A stretch of 48,570 bases of DNA from CAYQQU01 sp964419545. GTDB taxonomy: Bacteria > Bacteroidota > Bacteroidia > Chitinophagales > Saprospiraceae. The DNA is taken from contig CAYQQU010000046.1 in the NCBI GenBank assembly GCA_964419545.1, forward strand, positions 1-48,570, given 5' to 3'. Below the pieces are notes generated by a model, which searched no databases, was not told the origin of the DNA, and worked only from the letters and a program-made list of their open reading frames with translations. The translations under genes and the position numbers were made by a program. This document shows positions 31,462-40,045 of the stretch, in pieces; position 1 is the stretch's first letter; each line of letters starts with the position of its first letter.

Positions 31462-33051
31462 TTACTCATGTAAGCGATTGCGGACATCGGTTTTGGAGAA
31501 CGGCTCCGTTTTTTTCTTTCGTTGCAATTGCTCCAGGGTGAGGCCCTGCAGGCGGCTTTCCACCCATTTGGGGACGTCGAGGTAGCCGAGTTCCTTTTGT
31601 TCGTAGGGGCTGTCGGTGAGTTTCGCCAGTTGGGCCCGGAAGGTGCGGAAGGCCGCCGGGGTTTCCGTTTCCGGCAGGCGGATCAGTTTTTTGATGAAGT
31701 CGAGGGTGGCCCGTTGCACTTCGCTGACGTCGCGGGCCCGGCCGAAGGCGCGTTGGGTGCCCGGAAGCAGGTAAGATTCCATCAGGTCGTAATTGCCGCT
31801 CTCGTACTGGCAGATGAGGTGCAGGAGCCGGGCGTTGAGGGCGAGGTCTTCCCGCAGGTGGCCGTCGCGCAGCAGGAGCACTTCGTTGAGGTGGTCGAGG
31901 GCTTCCTCCCAGCGGCCGCAGCCGAAGTAGAGGTAGGCGATCTTGTAGTGGAAGAGGAGGAGGCGGTGCGGGTCGGTATGGTCTTTATACTCGGGAATGG
32001 CGGCCAGTATTGCCGGCGCCAGGTCCAGCCCTTCGGAATAGGTATCGTTCAGGAAGTGGCGGTTGAGGCGCGACAAGTTGAGGTAGACGAAGGCGATCAT
32101 CCGGGAGTTGGCGTTCCAGTACTCGCCGTTTTCGGCTACAAAATCTTCGAAGCGGACGAGGAAGCGGTCGAAATCCCCGCGGCGGTCGGTCAGAAAGAGG
32201 AAGATCAGCAGGTAGTACAAAGCCCGCATGTAGAGGTCGGGGTCTTTTTCCTGCATTTGCGGATGGTCGATGAAGAGGTCTACCCATTCGCGGGCGTAGC
32301 GGCCGGCCGCCGCGAAGTCGAGCAGGATGTAGTAGAACCACATGTAGGACTGGGAGCGGTTGGCTTTTTCAAAAAAAGTAAGGGCCTGGGGCGGGATGTC
32401 GTCGGGTTGCAATTCGTCGAAATAGCGGCGCACCGCGGCGTGCTCTTCGGCCGAGCGGGCGTGTCCGTGTTCGATGTACCAGCCCTGGATCTGGATGTTG
32501 AGGTTGGACAGCCGGTTGGCGGTATAGGTGATGAAGCTGCGGCGCGAGGAAGCTTCGAGTAGGTCTTCCATTTTATTTTCCACCAGTCGGCTGCGGGTAA
32601 TATGGCGGGCTTCGATCAGCTTTTCGAATTCGAGGATCTCCAGGTGCAGAATATCCTGATGGTGTTCCACTGCGATGCGCTTGATGCGGTCGAGCAGGCG
32701 CAGGCTTTGCATGTACATGCCTTTGCCGTAGAGGATGCGGGCGAAGTCGAGCTGCTCGCGGATCTGGATGTCGATATTTTTTTTGATGTAGATGAGGCGC
32801 AGGCTGATCAGGATCTGCTGGTAGAGGTGGCGCTTGAGGTTGGAAAGGTGCCGCTTCCGGGTGCCGGGCAGGCGGGTCAGCAGCTGGCTCTCGTCGTAAG
32901 CTTCCAGTTTGTCGAGGGCTTCGAACAACTGCATGAATTTGGCGTCCGTACCATTCTGGTGCCGGTTGACGTAGAGCTTAAAATTGCGCTTTTCCGCCTT
33001 GGTCAAGGATTTGACCAGGGTAAACAGCTGGTCTTTCTGAGTGTTGGGCAT
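31462..33051 (-). CDS. Hypothetical helical protein (529 aa), related to the convergent 29911-31329 gene
   Basis: A soluble helical protein with no recognised catalytic motif. Its N-terminal domain (LFTLVKSLTKAEKRNFKLYV, KFMQLFEALDKLEAYDESQL, LKRHLYQQILISLRLIYIKK) aligns in outline with that of the neighbour. Later segments look like TPR-type helical pairs (KIAYLYFGCGRWEEALDHLN, HLEILEFEKLIEARHITRS). The two genes face each other with 132 bp between stops. That gap holds a weak inverted repeat (CCGGGCTA at 31331-31338 and TAGCCCGG at 31371-31378). The head-to-head tails and shared N-terminus suggest an old duplication with inversion, followed by strong divergence. Function unknown. Confidence 0.75.
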   Translation of the reverse strand: MPNTQKDQLFTLVKSLTKAEKRNFKLYVNRHQNGTDAKFMQLFEALDKLEAYDESQLLTRLPGTRKRHLSNLKRHLYQQILISLRLIYIKKNIDIQIREQLDFARILYGKGMYMQSLRLLDRIKRIAVEHHQDILHLEILEFEKLIEARHITRSRLVENKMEDLLEASSRRSFITYTANRLSNLNIQIQGWYIEHGHARSAEEHAAVRRYFDELQPDDIPPQALTFFEKANRSQSYMWFYYILLDFAAAGRYAREWVDLFIDHPQMQEKDPDLYMRALYYLLIFLFLTDRRGDFDRFLVRFEDFVAENGEYWNANSRMIAFVYLNLSRLNRHFLNDTYSEGLDLAPAILAAIPEYKDHTDPHRLLLFHYKIAYLYFGCGRWEEALDHLNEVLLLRDGHLREDLALNARLLHLICQYESGNYDLMESYLLPGTQRAFGRARDVSEVQRATLDFIKKLIRLPETETPAAFRTFRAQLAKLTDSPYEQKELGYLDVPKWVESRLQGLTLEQLQRKKKTEPFSKTDVRNRLHE

Positions 33052-33140
33052 GACACGAGTTGGATAGCTAGGTTTTTGATTAACAGTGTTTTACCTGGAT
33101 GCGGCGAGGGCTTGGGTTTCACATGGGCGCAAAAAAACAA

Positions 33141-33172
33141 TTAGGGCGGCTTGCGGCAAGGACTTACTTTTG
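33141..33172 (+). promoter_or_regulatory. Candidate promoter for the glnB-amt-gln block
   Basis: TACTTTTG (33165-33172) matches TAnnTTTG, and TTAG at 33141-33144 lies 20 bases before it, one mismatch from the -33 TTTG. Transcription would start about 100 bp before the P-II gene, leaving room for the leader hairpin at 33190-33240. Confidence 0.5.
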
Positions 33173-33189
33173 CTCTATCACTAACCAAG

Positions 33190-33240
33190 AACGGAAACCA
33201 TTTTCTCCCGGAAGGCGAACCCCCCCGGGAAATGGGCGTT
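33190..33240 (+). promoter_or_regulatory. Leader hairpin before the P-II gene
   Basis: AACG and CCATTTTCTCCCGG pair with CCGGGAAATGG and CGTT around a short C-rich loop, with small bulges. The stem lies between the candidate promoter and the ATG. It may affect translation, stability or attenuation. No known riboswitch class was recognised. Confidence 0.45.
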
Positions 33241-33280
33241 CTATTATGTTTGCTTAACAGCCACTGTAAAAATACGCAAA

Positions 33281-33619
33281 ATGAAGAAAATTGAAGCCAT
33301 CATCCGCTTGTCGCGCTTTGACCGGGTCCGGGAAGCGCTGGCGAAGATCGGCGTCAATTTCTTTACCCTGAAAGAGGTAAAGGGATTCGGGCTCCAGAAA
33401 GGAGAGAAGATCGTCTATCGGGGCAGCATCTACGATTCGGACTATATTGCCCGGTTGCAGATCGATATCCTTACCGTGGAAGAAATGGTAGACCAGATCA
33501 TCGAGACCATCATGGAGGCCGGCCGCACCGGTGAAGTCGGGGACGGTAAGATCACCGTCTACGACGTGCAGCACGTGGTGCGCATCCGCACTGCGGAGAC
33601 CGGCGCCAATGCGATTTAA
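33281..33619 (+). CDS. glnB: P-II family nitrogen regulatory protein
   Basis: A 112-aa trimeric sensor of 2-oxoglutarate and ATP/ADP that controls ammonium uptake and glutamine synthesis. The N-terminus MKKIEAIIRLSRFDRVREAL and the T-loop region KGFGLQKGEKIVYRGSIY are typical; the Tyr of RGSIY aligns with the uridylylated Tyr51 of E. coli GlnB, so covalent control is possible. EVGDGKITVYDVQHVVRIRT is the C-terminal signature with the ATP-binding GDGKI. It is followed by the ammonium transporter gene, the classic glnK-amtB pair, so functionally it is GlnK-like. The downstream gap of 205 bp suggests partial independent control. Identity of the family is certain; GlnB versus GlnK naming is not. 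Confidence 0.95.
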   Translation: MKKIEAIIRLSRFDRVREALAKIGVNFFTLKEVKGFGLQKGEKIVYRGSIYDSDYIARLQIDILTVEEMVDQIIETIMEAGRTGEVGDGKITVYDVQHVVRIRTAETGANAI

Positions 33620-33824
33620 TCTTTCCGCCTAACCATAAATAACCAGACCAAAGAAAGTACAGACAGGCCGGCAGGGTCGAGCGGCGACCGACTGCCCCGG
33701 CAGCGTATTGGAAAATTGGGATCCCCCTGCATTCTCCCGTTTTCCGGCTTCCGGGTGTTGGTCAGCCGTGAAATCCGGCCGGATTAACAACCATACCATT
33801 AACAATTGATCAATCCTAACAACA

Positions 33825-35087
33825 ATGAACGAGGCAATTTTTACGGCAAATAACCTATGGCTGCTGGTCGCTACGGTGCTCGTATTCATCATGCACCTCG
33901 GCTTTGCTATGCTGGAATCCGGATTTGTCCAGAAGAAGAACGTGGTCAACATTCTGTTTAAAAATGCGATGATCATCGCCATGGGTTTGCTGACTTACGC
34001 CGTATGCGGTTTCAACCTGATGTATCCGGGTACGAATCCCGGCGGCTTTTTCGCTTTCGGCGGCTTCGGCCTGCACATGCCCGAAGGCGCGGCCGGCGCG
34101 ATCGAGTATGCGGAAGGTAATTACACCTACTGGTCGGACTTTATATTCCAGGCCATGTTTGCGGCTACGGCGGCTACCATCGTTTCCGGGGCGGTGGCCG
34201 AGCGGATGAAGCTCAACGCTTTTCTCATCTTTTCGGCGGTGTTCGTAGCGTTCAGTTATCCCGTTACCGGTTTTTGGAAATGGGGCGGCGGCTGGCTGGA
34301 AACGGCCGGATTTTACGATTTCGCGGGCTCTACTTTGGTACACGCCGTCGGCGGCTGGGCCGCGCTGGCGTCGGCTTATCTGCTGGGGCCGCGCCGGGGC
34401 AAATACACCAAAGACGGCAAGATCCGCCCGATACCCGGGCACAATATGCCGCTGGCGGCCATGGGCGTTTTCCTGCTGTGGTTCGGATGGTTCGGATTTA
34501 ACGGCGGCTCGGTGCTATCGGCCGATCCGGTGGGCGTATCGCTGGTGTTCGTGACGACGGCCCTGGCGGCGGCGGCCGGCGCGATAGGCGCCTTTTTCAC
34601 TTCTTACGCTCTCTTCAAATCGCATGACCTTTCGATGGTGCTCAACGGCATCCTCGGCGGGCTGGTCGGCATCACGGCCGGCGCCGATGTGATGGGGCCG
34701 ATGGATGCAGTGGTTATCGGAATGATCGCCGGCATACTCATACCGTTCTCGGTAGTTTTCTTCGATCGCCTGCGGATCGACGATCCGGTGGGGGCGACCT
34801 CGGTGCACCTGGTGTGTGGGTTTTGGGGCACCCTGGCAGTCGGTATTTTCGGCAGCCTGCGCGGATTCGATCAGCTGCTGACCCAATTGTACGGCGCTCT
34901 GGCGGTCGGCGCCTTCGCTTTCGGAACAGCTTTCGCCCTGATGTTCGTGCTCAAGCGCACCATCGGCATCCGGGTCAGCGAAGTCGAGGAAATGGAAGGG
35001 CTCGACGTCGGAGAACACAATATGGAAGCCTATGCCGAGTCGATGGAGCCGGCGCAAACGCCCTTCAAGTACTCGGTAGCAGAATAA
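33825..35087 (+). CDS. amt: Ammonium transporter (Amt/MEP/Rh family)
   Basis: A 420-aa inner-membrane channel with about eleven helices that takes up ammonium. Both pore histidines are visible: the first in AGSTLVHAVGGWAAL (~169), the second in GATSVHLVCGFWGTL (~328). The Phe-gate regions FIFQAMFAATAATIVSG and WFGWFGFNGGS are conserved, as is DFAGST before the first His. The cytoplasmic C-terminal tail (SEVEEMEGLDVGEHNMEAY) is the conserved segment contacted by P-II proteins, consistent with the P-II gene just upstream. No cleavable signal is evident; the first helix starts near residue 10. The GSII gene follows after 34 bp. Confidence 0.95.
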   Translation: MNEAIFTANNLWLLVATVLVFIMHLGFAMLESGFVQKKNVVNILFKNAMIIAMGLLTYAVCGFNLMYPGTNPGGFFAFGGFGLHMPEGAAGAIEYAEGNYTYWSDFIFQAMFAATAATIVSGAVAERMKLNAFLIFSAVFVAFSYPVTGFWKWGGGWLETAGFYDFAGSTLVHAVGGWAALASAYLLGPRRGKYTKDGKIRPIPGHNMPLAAMGVFLLWFGWFGFNGGSVLSADPVGVSLVFVTTALAAAAGAIGAFFTSYALFKSHDLSMVLNGILGGLVGITAGADVMGPMDAVVIGMIAGILIPFSVVFFDRLRIDDPVGATSVHLVCGFWGTLAVGIFGSLRGFDQLLTQLYGALAVGAFAFGTAFALMFVLKRTIGIRVSEVEEMEGLDVGEHNMEAYAESMEPAQTPFKYSVAE

Positions 35088-35121
35088 AAGGAACGATTGG
35101 CAATTTTTAAAATTTAGAACA

Positions 35122-36135
35122 ATGGCAAAATTCAAATTTGAGTACATCTGGTTGGATGGCTACAAGCCGGAGCCCAACCTGCGAAGCAAAACAAAGATCC
35201 TGGAGCTGGAAACCTACGCGGGCGAACTGGAAGCCTTGCCGGAATGGTCGTTCGACGGCAGTTCCACCCTCCAGGCCGAAGGGCATTCTTCAGACTGCCT
35301 GCTGCAACCCGTGCGCGTCTATCCCGATAGCGGCCGCAAAAACGCTTTCCTCGTCGTATGCGAGGTGCTCAACGCCGACGGGACACCGCACGAATCCAAT
35401 ACTCGCCATAAGCTGGACGAAGCCGATAACGATTTCTGGTTTGGTTTTGAACAAGAATATGTCCTGACGAGAGAAAGCCTGCCGCTCGGCTTCCCGACGC
35501 AGGGCTTCCCCGGCCCGCAGGGTCCTTATTATTGCGCCGTCGGCGCCGGCAACGTGGCCGGTCGCGAAATCGTGGAAGCGCATCTCGACGCCTGCCTCGA
35601 AGCCGGTCTTGACATCACCGGCATCAACGCCGAGGTTATGCTGGGGCAATGGGAGTACCAGTGTTTCGGAAAAGGACCCAGGAAGGCCTCCGACGATCTG
35701 GTCATCTCGCGCTACCTGCTACACCGTACGGCCGAAGCCTACGGCGTAACGGTCAACCTGCATCCCAAGCCCATCAAGGGCGACTGGAACGGTTCGGGCA
35801 TGCACACCAACTTCTCGAACGAACCGATGCGCAGCGTAGGCGGCAAGGAAATGATCGAAGCGATCTGCGAAGCGTTCCGCCCGGTGCACGACGACCACAT
35901 CGAGGTGTACGGCTCGAACAACCACGAACGCCTTACCGGCCTGCACGAAACGCAGTCGATCGATACCTTCAGCTACGGTGTTTCCGACCGCGGCGCCTCG
36001 ATCCGCATTCCGGTCTCGACCGCCCAAAAATGGAAAGGGTACCTGGAAGACCGCCGGCCGGCTTCCAACGCTGATCCGTACCTGGTGACGGCGCGGATCA
36101 TCCAAACGGTTAAATCAGCTCTAGTTCCTGCATAG
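35122..36135 (+). CDS. Glutamine synthetase, type II (eukaryote-like GSII)
   Basis: Makes glutamine from glutamate, ammonia and ATP. At 337 aa it is the short GSII form, otherwise typical of eukaryotes and of rhizobia or actinomycetes, not the ~470-aa GSI. Signature stretches are LPEWSFDGSSTLQAEGH (~40), DFWFGFEQEYVL with metal-binding Glu (~108), GPQGPYYCAVGAGN (~133), HPKPIKGDWNGSGMHTNFS (~213) and DRGASIRIPVSTA (~290). GSII lacks the adenylylation Tyr loop, so control is probably transcriptional or by feedback. It is 34 bp after amt and likely co-transcribed with it. It is followed by a terminator and then by a GSIII gene, so this organism has two unrelated-size synthetases side by side. 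Confidence 0.95.
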   Translation: MAKFKFEYIWLDGYKPEPNLRSKTKILELETYAGELEALPEWSFDGSSTLQAEGHSSDCLLQPVRVYPDSGRKNAFLVVCEVLNADGTPHESNTRHKLDEADNDFWFGFEQEYVLTRESLPLGFPTQGFPGPQGPYYCAVGAGNVAGREIVEAHLDACLEAGLDITGINAEVMLGQWEYQCFGKGPRKASDDLVISRYLLHRTAEAYGVTVNLHPKPIKGDWNGSGMHTNFSNEPMRSVGGKEMIEAICEAFRPVHDDHIEVYGSNNHERLTGLHETQSIDTFSYGVSDRGASIRIPVSTAQKWKGYLEDRRPASNADPYLVTARIIQTVKSALVPA

Positions 36136-36228
36136 GAATATGCCATTGTTTTGTCCCGGCTCCGGCCGGGGCAGTTTTGGCGGAGCTGCCAGAAATAGTG
36201 GTTTGTTAGGATTTTTTCCTGTCTTGAG

Positions 36229-36266
36229 GGTGGAAGAACGATTTTAAAGTTCTTCCGCCGTTTTTT
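36229..36266 (+). terminator. Rho-independent terminator between the two glutamine synthetase genes
   Basis: GGTGGAAGAAC (36229-36239) pairs with GTTCTTCCGCC (36249-36259) with a G-U pair, followed by TTTTTT at 36261-36266. It separates the GSII transcript from GSIII. Confidence 0.85.
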
Positions 36267-36301
36267 ATTTAAGGTCGCTTTTCATTGGCGCGCCGATCTC
36301 C

Positions 36302-36309
36302 TATCTTTG
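36302..36309 (+). promoter_or_regulatory. Candidate -7 element for GSIII
   Basis: TATCTTTG matches the -7 consensus and lies just after the GSII terminator, 61 bp before the GSIII ATG. The region where the -33 should be is only T-rich (TTTT at 36279-36282). Confidence 0.5.
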
Positions 36310-36369
36310 CAAGGATAGGGCAGCGGCTTACGGCCTTCACCTTTTGATGCAACAAATCACGTTATCTAT

Positions 36370-38562
36370 ATGAGTCTTTCCCGATTCAGCGCGATCGAAA
36401 CCATCCTCAATCGCACCAACTTCGACCTGGAATACGTCGAAGTTCCCGATCAAACCATCTCTTCCTTTTTCGGCTGCAACGTTTTCAACGATAGCGCTAT
36501 GCGCGAGTACTTGCCGGAGGAAGCCTACCTCAACGTCAAAGCCATCATCCAATCGGGCGCCAAGCTGTCGCGCGGCGACGCCAATATCGTCGCGGCGGCG
36601 ATGAAAAAATGGGCGCTCGACCACGGGGCCACCCACTACACCCACTGGTTTCAGCCGCTCACGGGGCGCACCGCCGAGAAGCACGATTCTTTTTTCACCC
36701 TCACCCACGACGGGGAGGTGATCGAAGAGTTCAAAGGCGACGCCCTGGCCCAGCAGGAACCCGACGGCTCCAGCTTCCCCGGCGGCGGACTGCGCTCCAC
36801 CTTCGAGGCGCGCGGCTATACGGCCTGGGACCCCTCTTCGCCGGCCTTCATCCTGGAGGTCAACGAAGGGAAAACGCTTTGCATCCCCACGATCTTCGTT
36901 ACCTATTCCGGCGATTCGCTCGACTATAAACTGCCGCTGCTCAAATCGCAGGCTTACCTCGAAGCCAGCGCCGTTCCCGTCTGTCAACTGTTCGACCCGA
37001 ACGTGACGCGCGTCACCACCACCCTGGGGTGGGAGCAGGAGTATTTCCTGGTCGACGAAGCGCTCTACAACGCGCGCCCGGACATGGTGATGACGGGCCG
37101 CACCCTGCTCGGCAAACATTCGCCGAAAGGGCAACAGCTCGACGACCACTACTTCGGCTCCATTCCCGAACGGGTCTACGCCTTCATGCGCGACCTGGAA
37201 ACGGAATGCCACAAGCTGGGCATCCCGGTGCGCACCCGCCACAACGAGGTCGGCCCCGGGCAGTACGAGCTGGCGCCCATGTACGAGGAGGTCAATGTCG
37301 CCGTCGACCACAATCAGCTCCTGATGGACCTGATGGATCGCGTAGGGCGCCGCCACCGCCTCCGGGTGTTGCTGCACGAAAAACCCTTTGCCGGCGTCAA
37401 CGGTTCAGGCAAGCACAACAACTGGTCGATGAGCTCCAATACCGGCGTCAACCTGCTGTCGCCCGGCAAACAACCGGGTAAGAACCTGCGCTTCCTGACC
37501 TTCTTCATGAATACCATTCAGGCCGTACACCGCTACGCCGATCTGCTGCGCGCCAGTGTGGCTTCGGCTTCCAACGATCACCGCCTGGGCGCCAACGAAG
37601 CGCCGCCGGCCATTATCTCGGTCTTCATCGGCGAAACCCTTTCGCGGGTGCTCGACAATATCGAAGCGGGTATCGAGGCCGACGAAGCGGGCGTACAGGA
37701 AGTGCTCGACTTGCTGAGCAATATCCCCAACCTCGAACTCGACAATACCGACCGCAACCGCACCTCGCCCTTCGCTTTTACGGGCAATAAGTTCGAGATC
37801 CGCATGGTGGGCTCGTCGATGAACTGCGCGGCGCCGATGACGGTGATGAATACCATCGTAGGCCGGCAACTGCGCCTCTTCAAAGCGGAAGTGGACCAGC
37901 TGATCGCCGACGGCACGCCCCAGGATTCTGCGATCCTGACGGTGCTGAAGAAGTACATCACCGAATCGAAAGCCATCCGCTTCGAAGGCGACGGCTACAG
38001 CGAAGAGTGGAAAACGGAGGCCGCCCGCCGGGGATTGAGCAACACGCCGAACACGCCGGACGCCCTGGGCGCCTACCTGAGCGAAAGCTCGCGGGCCCTG
38101 TTTCGCGAAAGCGGCGTCTTTACCGACAAGGAAATGGAAGCCCACTACGAGGTGATGTGCGAAAACTACATCCTCAAACTGCAGATCGAATCGCGGACGC
38201 AGGGCGAGATGGTGATCAACCACGTACTGCCGGCCGCCCTCAACTACCAGACGGCTCTGGCGGAAAACGTTCACAAACTGCAGGCCATCGGCCTCGATGA
38301 AGTGAATTACGCCTCGCAGCTGGATATCATCCGCCGCATCTCCGAAAACGTGACCGCCATCACGCGGACGGTAGAAGAAATGACCGAGGCGCGTCGCCAG
38401 GCCAACGAGCTGGAAGAGGCCACCGAAAAGGCGAAAGCCTACTGCAATCAGGTCAAACCGCTCATGGAAACCATCCGCCTCCATTCCGACCGCCTGGAGT
38501 ACCTTATCGACGACCGGGAATGGCCGTTGGTGAAGTATCGGGAGTTGATGTTTGTCCGGTAG
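36370..38562 (+). CDS. glnN: Glutamine synthetase, type III
   Basis: The large GSIII form of glutamine synthetase, 730 aa, known from Bacteroidota and cyanobacteria. The N-terminal GSIII signature FFGCNVFNDSAMREYLPEEA (~35-54) is present, then THYTHWFQPLTGRTAEKHDS (~94), ETLGWEQEYFLVDEA-type region (TLGWEQEYFLVDEA, ~218), RTRHNEVGPGQYELAPMYEE (~286), and NGSGKHNNWSM (~346). The last ~130 residues are a helical extension (EEMTEARRQANELEEATEKA). Unlike GSI and GSII it is a double-ring dodecamer of long subunits. It has its own candidate promoter, and a strong palindromic terminator follows. Together with GSII, P-II, Amt and the nearby glutamate dehydrogenase it completes an ammonium-assimilation neighbourhood. 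Confidence 0.96.
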   Translation: MSLSRFSAIETILNRTNFDLEYVEVPDQTISSFFGCNVFNDSAMREYLPEEAYLNVKAIIQSGAKLSRGDANIVAAAMKKWALDHGATHYTHWFQPLTGRTAEKHDSFFTLTHDGEVIEEFKGDALAQQEPDGSSFPGGGLRSTFEARGYTAWDPSSPAFILEVNEGKTLCIPTIFVTYSGDSLDYKLPLLKSQAYLEASAVPVCQLFDPNVTRVTTTLGWEQEYFLVDEALYNARPDMVMTGRTLLGKHSPKGQQLDDHYFGSIPERVYAFMRDLETECHKLGIPVRTRHNEVGPGQYELAPMYEEVNVAVDHNQLLMDLMDRVGRRHRLRVLLHEKPFAGVNGSGKHNNWSMSSNTGVNLLSPGKQPGKNLRFLTFFMNTIQAVHRYADLLRASVASASNDHRLGANEAPPAIISVFIGETLSRVLDNIEAGIEADEAGVQEVLDLLSNIPNLELDNTDRNRTSPFAFTGNKFEIRMVGSSMNCAAPMTVMNTIVGRQLRLFKAEVDQLIADGTPQDSAILTVLKKYITESKAIRFEGDGYSEEWKTEAARRGLSNTPNTPDALGAYLSESSRALFRESGVFTDKEMEAHYEVMCENYILKLQIESRTQGEMVINHVLPAALNYQTALAENVHKLQAIGLDEVNYASQLDIIRRISENVTAITRTVEEMTEARRQANELEEATEKAKAYCNQVKPLMETIRLHSDRLEYLIDDREWPLVKYRELMFVR

Positions 38563-38566
38563 TTTT

Positions 38567-38600
38567 AGTCTACCCTGAAAATCGATTTTCAGGGCAGACT
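38567..38600. terminator. Palindromic bidirectional terminator after GSIII
   Basis: The 22-bp core CCCTGAAAATCGATTTTCAG then GG (38573-38594) is a perfect palindrome, extended by AGTCT/AGACT. It is 5 bp after the GSIII stop and followed by a T-rich tail, and can also serve the convergent minus-strand gene. Confidence 0.8.
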
Positions 38601-38610
38601 TTAGTTTATT

Positions 38611-38753
38611 GTCCGCCAACCCAAAATTTGTGATTTCTGACTTGCTCTTTTTTTACCTCGCTGCGTTGAAAAGCTCAGGCATCGCCTACGTTTTTCGTCT
38701 TGCGAGCTAAAAAATAGCTGCGCCATAATTTCACAAATCTTGGGTTGTCGGAC
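38611..38753. repeat. 143-bp inverted-repeat element
   Basis: Left arm 38611-38636 begins GTCCGCCAACCCAAAATTTG and continues TGATTT; right arm 38728-38753 is its near complement, ending TTGGGTTGTCGGAC. About 90 bases between them contain a T7 run, an AGCTAAAAAATAGCT hairpin and no ORF. It ends 7 bp before the stop of the beta-propeller gene. The structure suggests a MITE-like or REP-like element. Confidence 0.65.
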
Positions 38754-38759
38754 TATAGC

Positions 38760-39791
38760 TCACTCCACTTTCACTACCTCATAAGGCAGGGTGTTCGGGT
38801 CGATGCCCAGGATGTAAATGTCGTAGAAATGCGCGTTGCAAGCGTAGACGGTGTTGCCGTTGCGGGCGAGGGTCGCCGGCTCGGCTAAAGCCGGCATGGT
38901 GATGTCTTTCACCCACTGCCCCGAAGTGAAATCGTCTGACAGTTCGATGGCGACGATCTCATTGGGGAAGTTGCGGGCGATATACAGGGTATGGCGCATG
39001 AGCAGCAGGCCGTCGCCCCATACCAGTTCGTCCGGCGTCTTTCCGGTGATGTCGATGGGCGTGGCGTCCCCGCTTTGTGTGTCCACCAGGTAGAAGATTC
39101 CGGTGGCCATGTTGTTGACGATGAGCTTCCGGCCCAGTGCGCTGGTGCTGACGATACCGTTGGCTTCGATCAGGTAGAAGCTGGGATCGTAGGTCATCAC
39201 AAAGCCGTCCATTTCGATGACTTCAACATCGATGAGGTCGGGCAGTTCGCCGCCGCGTCCCAGCGGCAGTTTGTAGAGGATCGGGTTGTAGGAGTCGGTG
39301 AAATAAGCGGCGTACTGGGTGACGATGACGTCGTTGATCAGGGCGCCCTGAGGCCCCAGTTGGTCACCGGCTTTGGCGGCCAGGTCATAGGTGGCTACCA
39401 GTTCGCCGGTAGCTCCCCGGAACACCATCGCAGTGCCGTTCCAACTGGCGGCGGCGAAGAGGTAATCGGTGCGGTGATCGTAGGAAAGCCCCGCCATGGC
39501 AATGCCGTTAGGGCCGACCAGCATAGCGCCTTCACCCGATTTCAGGTTGCCTTTGTAAATACCCCCTACGGTCCAGGAAGAGACGAAAAAGTTGTTGTCC
39601 CTACCCACTTCAATGCCTTCTACACCGAAGCCCTCCGGCAGATCGATGACATCGGGAAAGTAGGCGGGAACAGGCCGGCGCTCATCGACGGTGATTTCGT
39701 CCGGTGCGCCCAGGTCGCCCAGGGCGTCTTTTTCACAGCTCAGCAGGAAGGAAAGGAGCAAGACGCTGCAGAAAAGAATCAGCTTTTTCAT
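38760..39791 (-). CDS. Beta-propeller lipoprotein (SMP-30/NHL-like)
   Basis: A 343-aa secreted lipoprotein: signal MKKLILFCSVLLLSFLLSC with lipobox Cys at 19. The mature part is made of repeated ~45-residue blade-like units, for example VEGIEVGRDNNFFVSSWTVG, GAMLVGPNGIAMAGLSYDHR and TLARNGNTVYACNAHFYDIY. This is the pattern of SMP-30/gluconolactonase-like or NHL propellers. No catalytic metal site could be assigned with confidence; a binding role at the surface or in the periplasm is as likely as an enzymatic one. It stands alone, between the 143-bp inverted repeat and a 254-bp divergent gap before pepT in which only the -7 element for pepT was seen. Confidence 0.75.
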   Translation of the reverse strand: MKKLILFCSVLLLSFLLSCEKDALGDLGAPDEITVDERRPVPAYFPDVIDLPEGFGVEGIEVGRDNNFFVSSWTVGGIYKGNLKSGEGAMLVGPNGIAMAGLSYDHRTDYLFAAASWNGTAMVFRGATGELVATYDLAAKAGDQLGPQGALINDVIVTQYAAYFTDSYNPILYKLPLGRGGELPDLIDVEVIEMDGFVMTYDPSFYLIEANGIVSTSALGRKLIVNNMATGIFYLVDTQSGDATPIDITGKTPDELVWGDGLLLMRHTLYIARNFPNEIVAIELSDDFTSGQWVKDITMPALAEPATLARNGNTVYACNAHFYDIYILGIDPNTLPYEVVKVE

Positions 39792-40020
39792 AATGGATTG
39801 GTTTTAAGGTTAACCGTAATTGTCTTGTCGGAACGGATGGTCGGAGGTTGGACTTCGGAAAGATAGAGCTGCGCGATAGCGAGGGTTAGCAGGAGCTTTT
39901 TTTCGCATCCATGAATTTCAGCCGGAAATATATACTATCGGGAAGGATCAGGCAATGATATTCATCATCTGATTTCGTATTGCATTTTTTCTTCGAATAG
40001 GTGGTAGACCGGTTAAATTT

Positions 40021-40028
40021 TATCTTTG
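40021..40028 (+). promoter_or_regulatory. Candidate -7 element for pepT
   Basis: TATCTTTG, a perfect -7 match, lies 17 bp before the pepT ATG. The leader would be about 13 bases. No clear -33 element is present. Confidence 0.5.
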
Positions 40029-40045
40029 GGAAAAACTACTGATTT

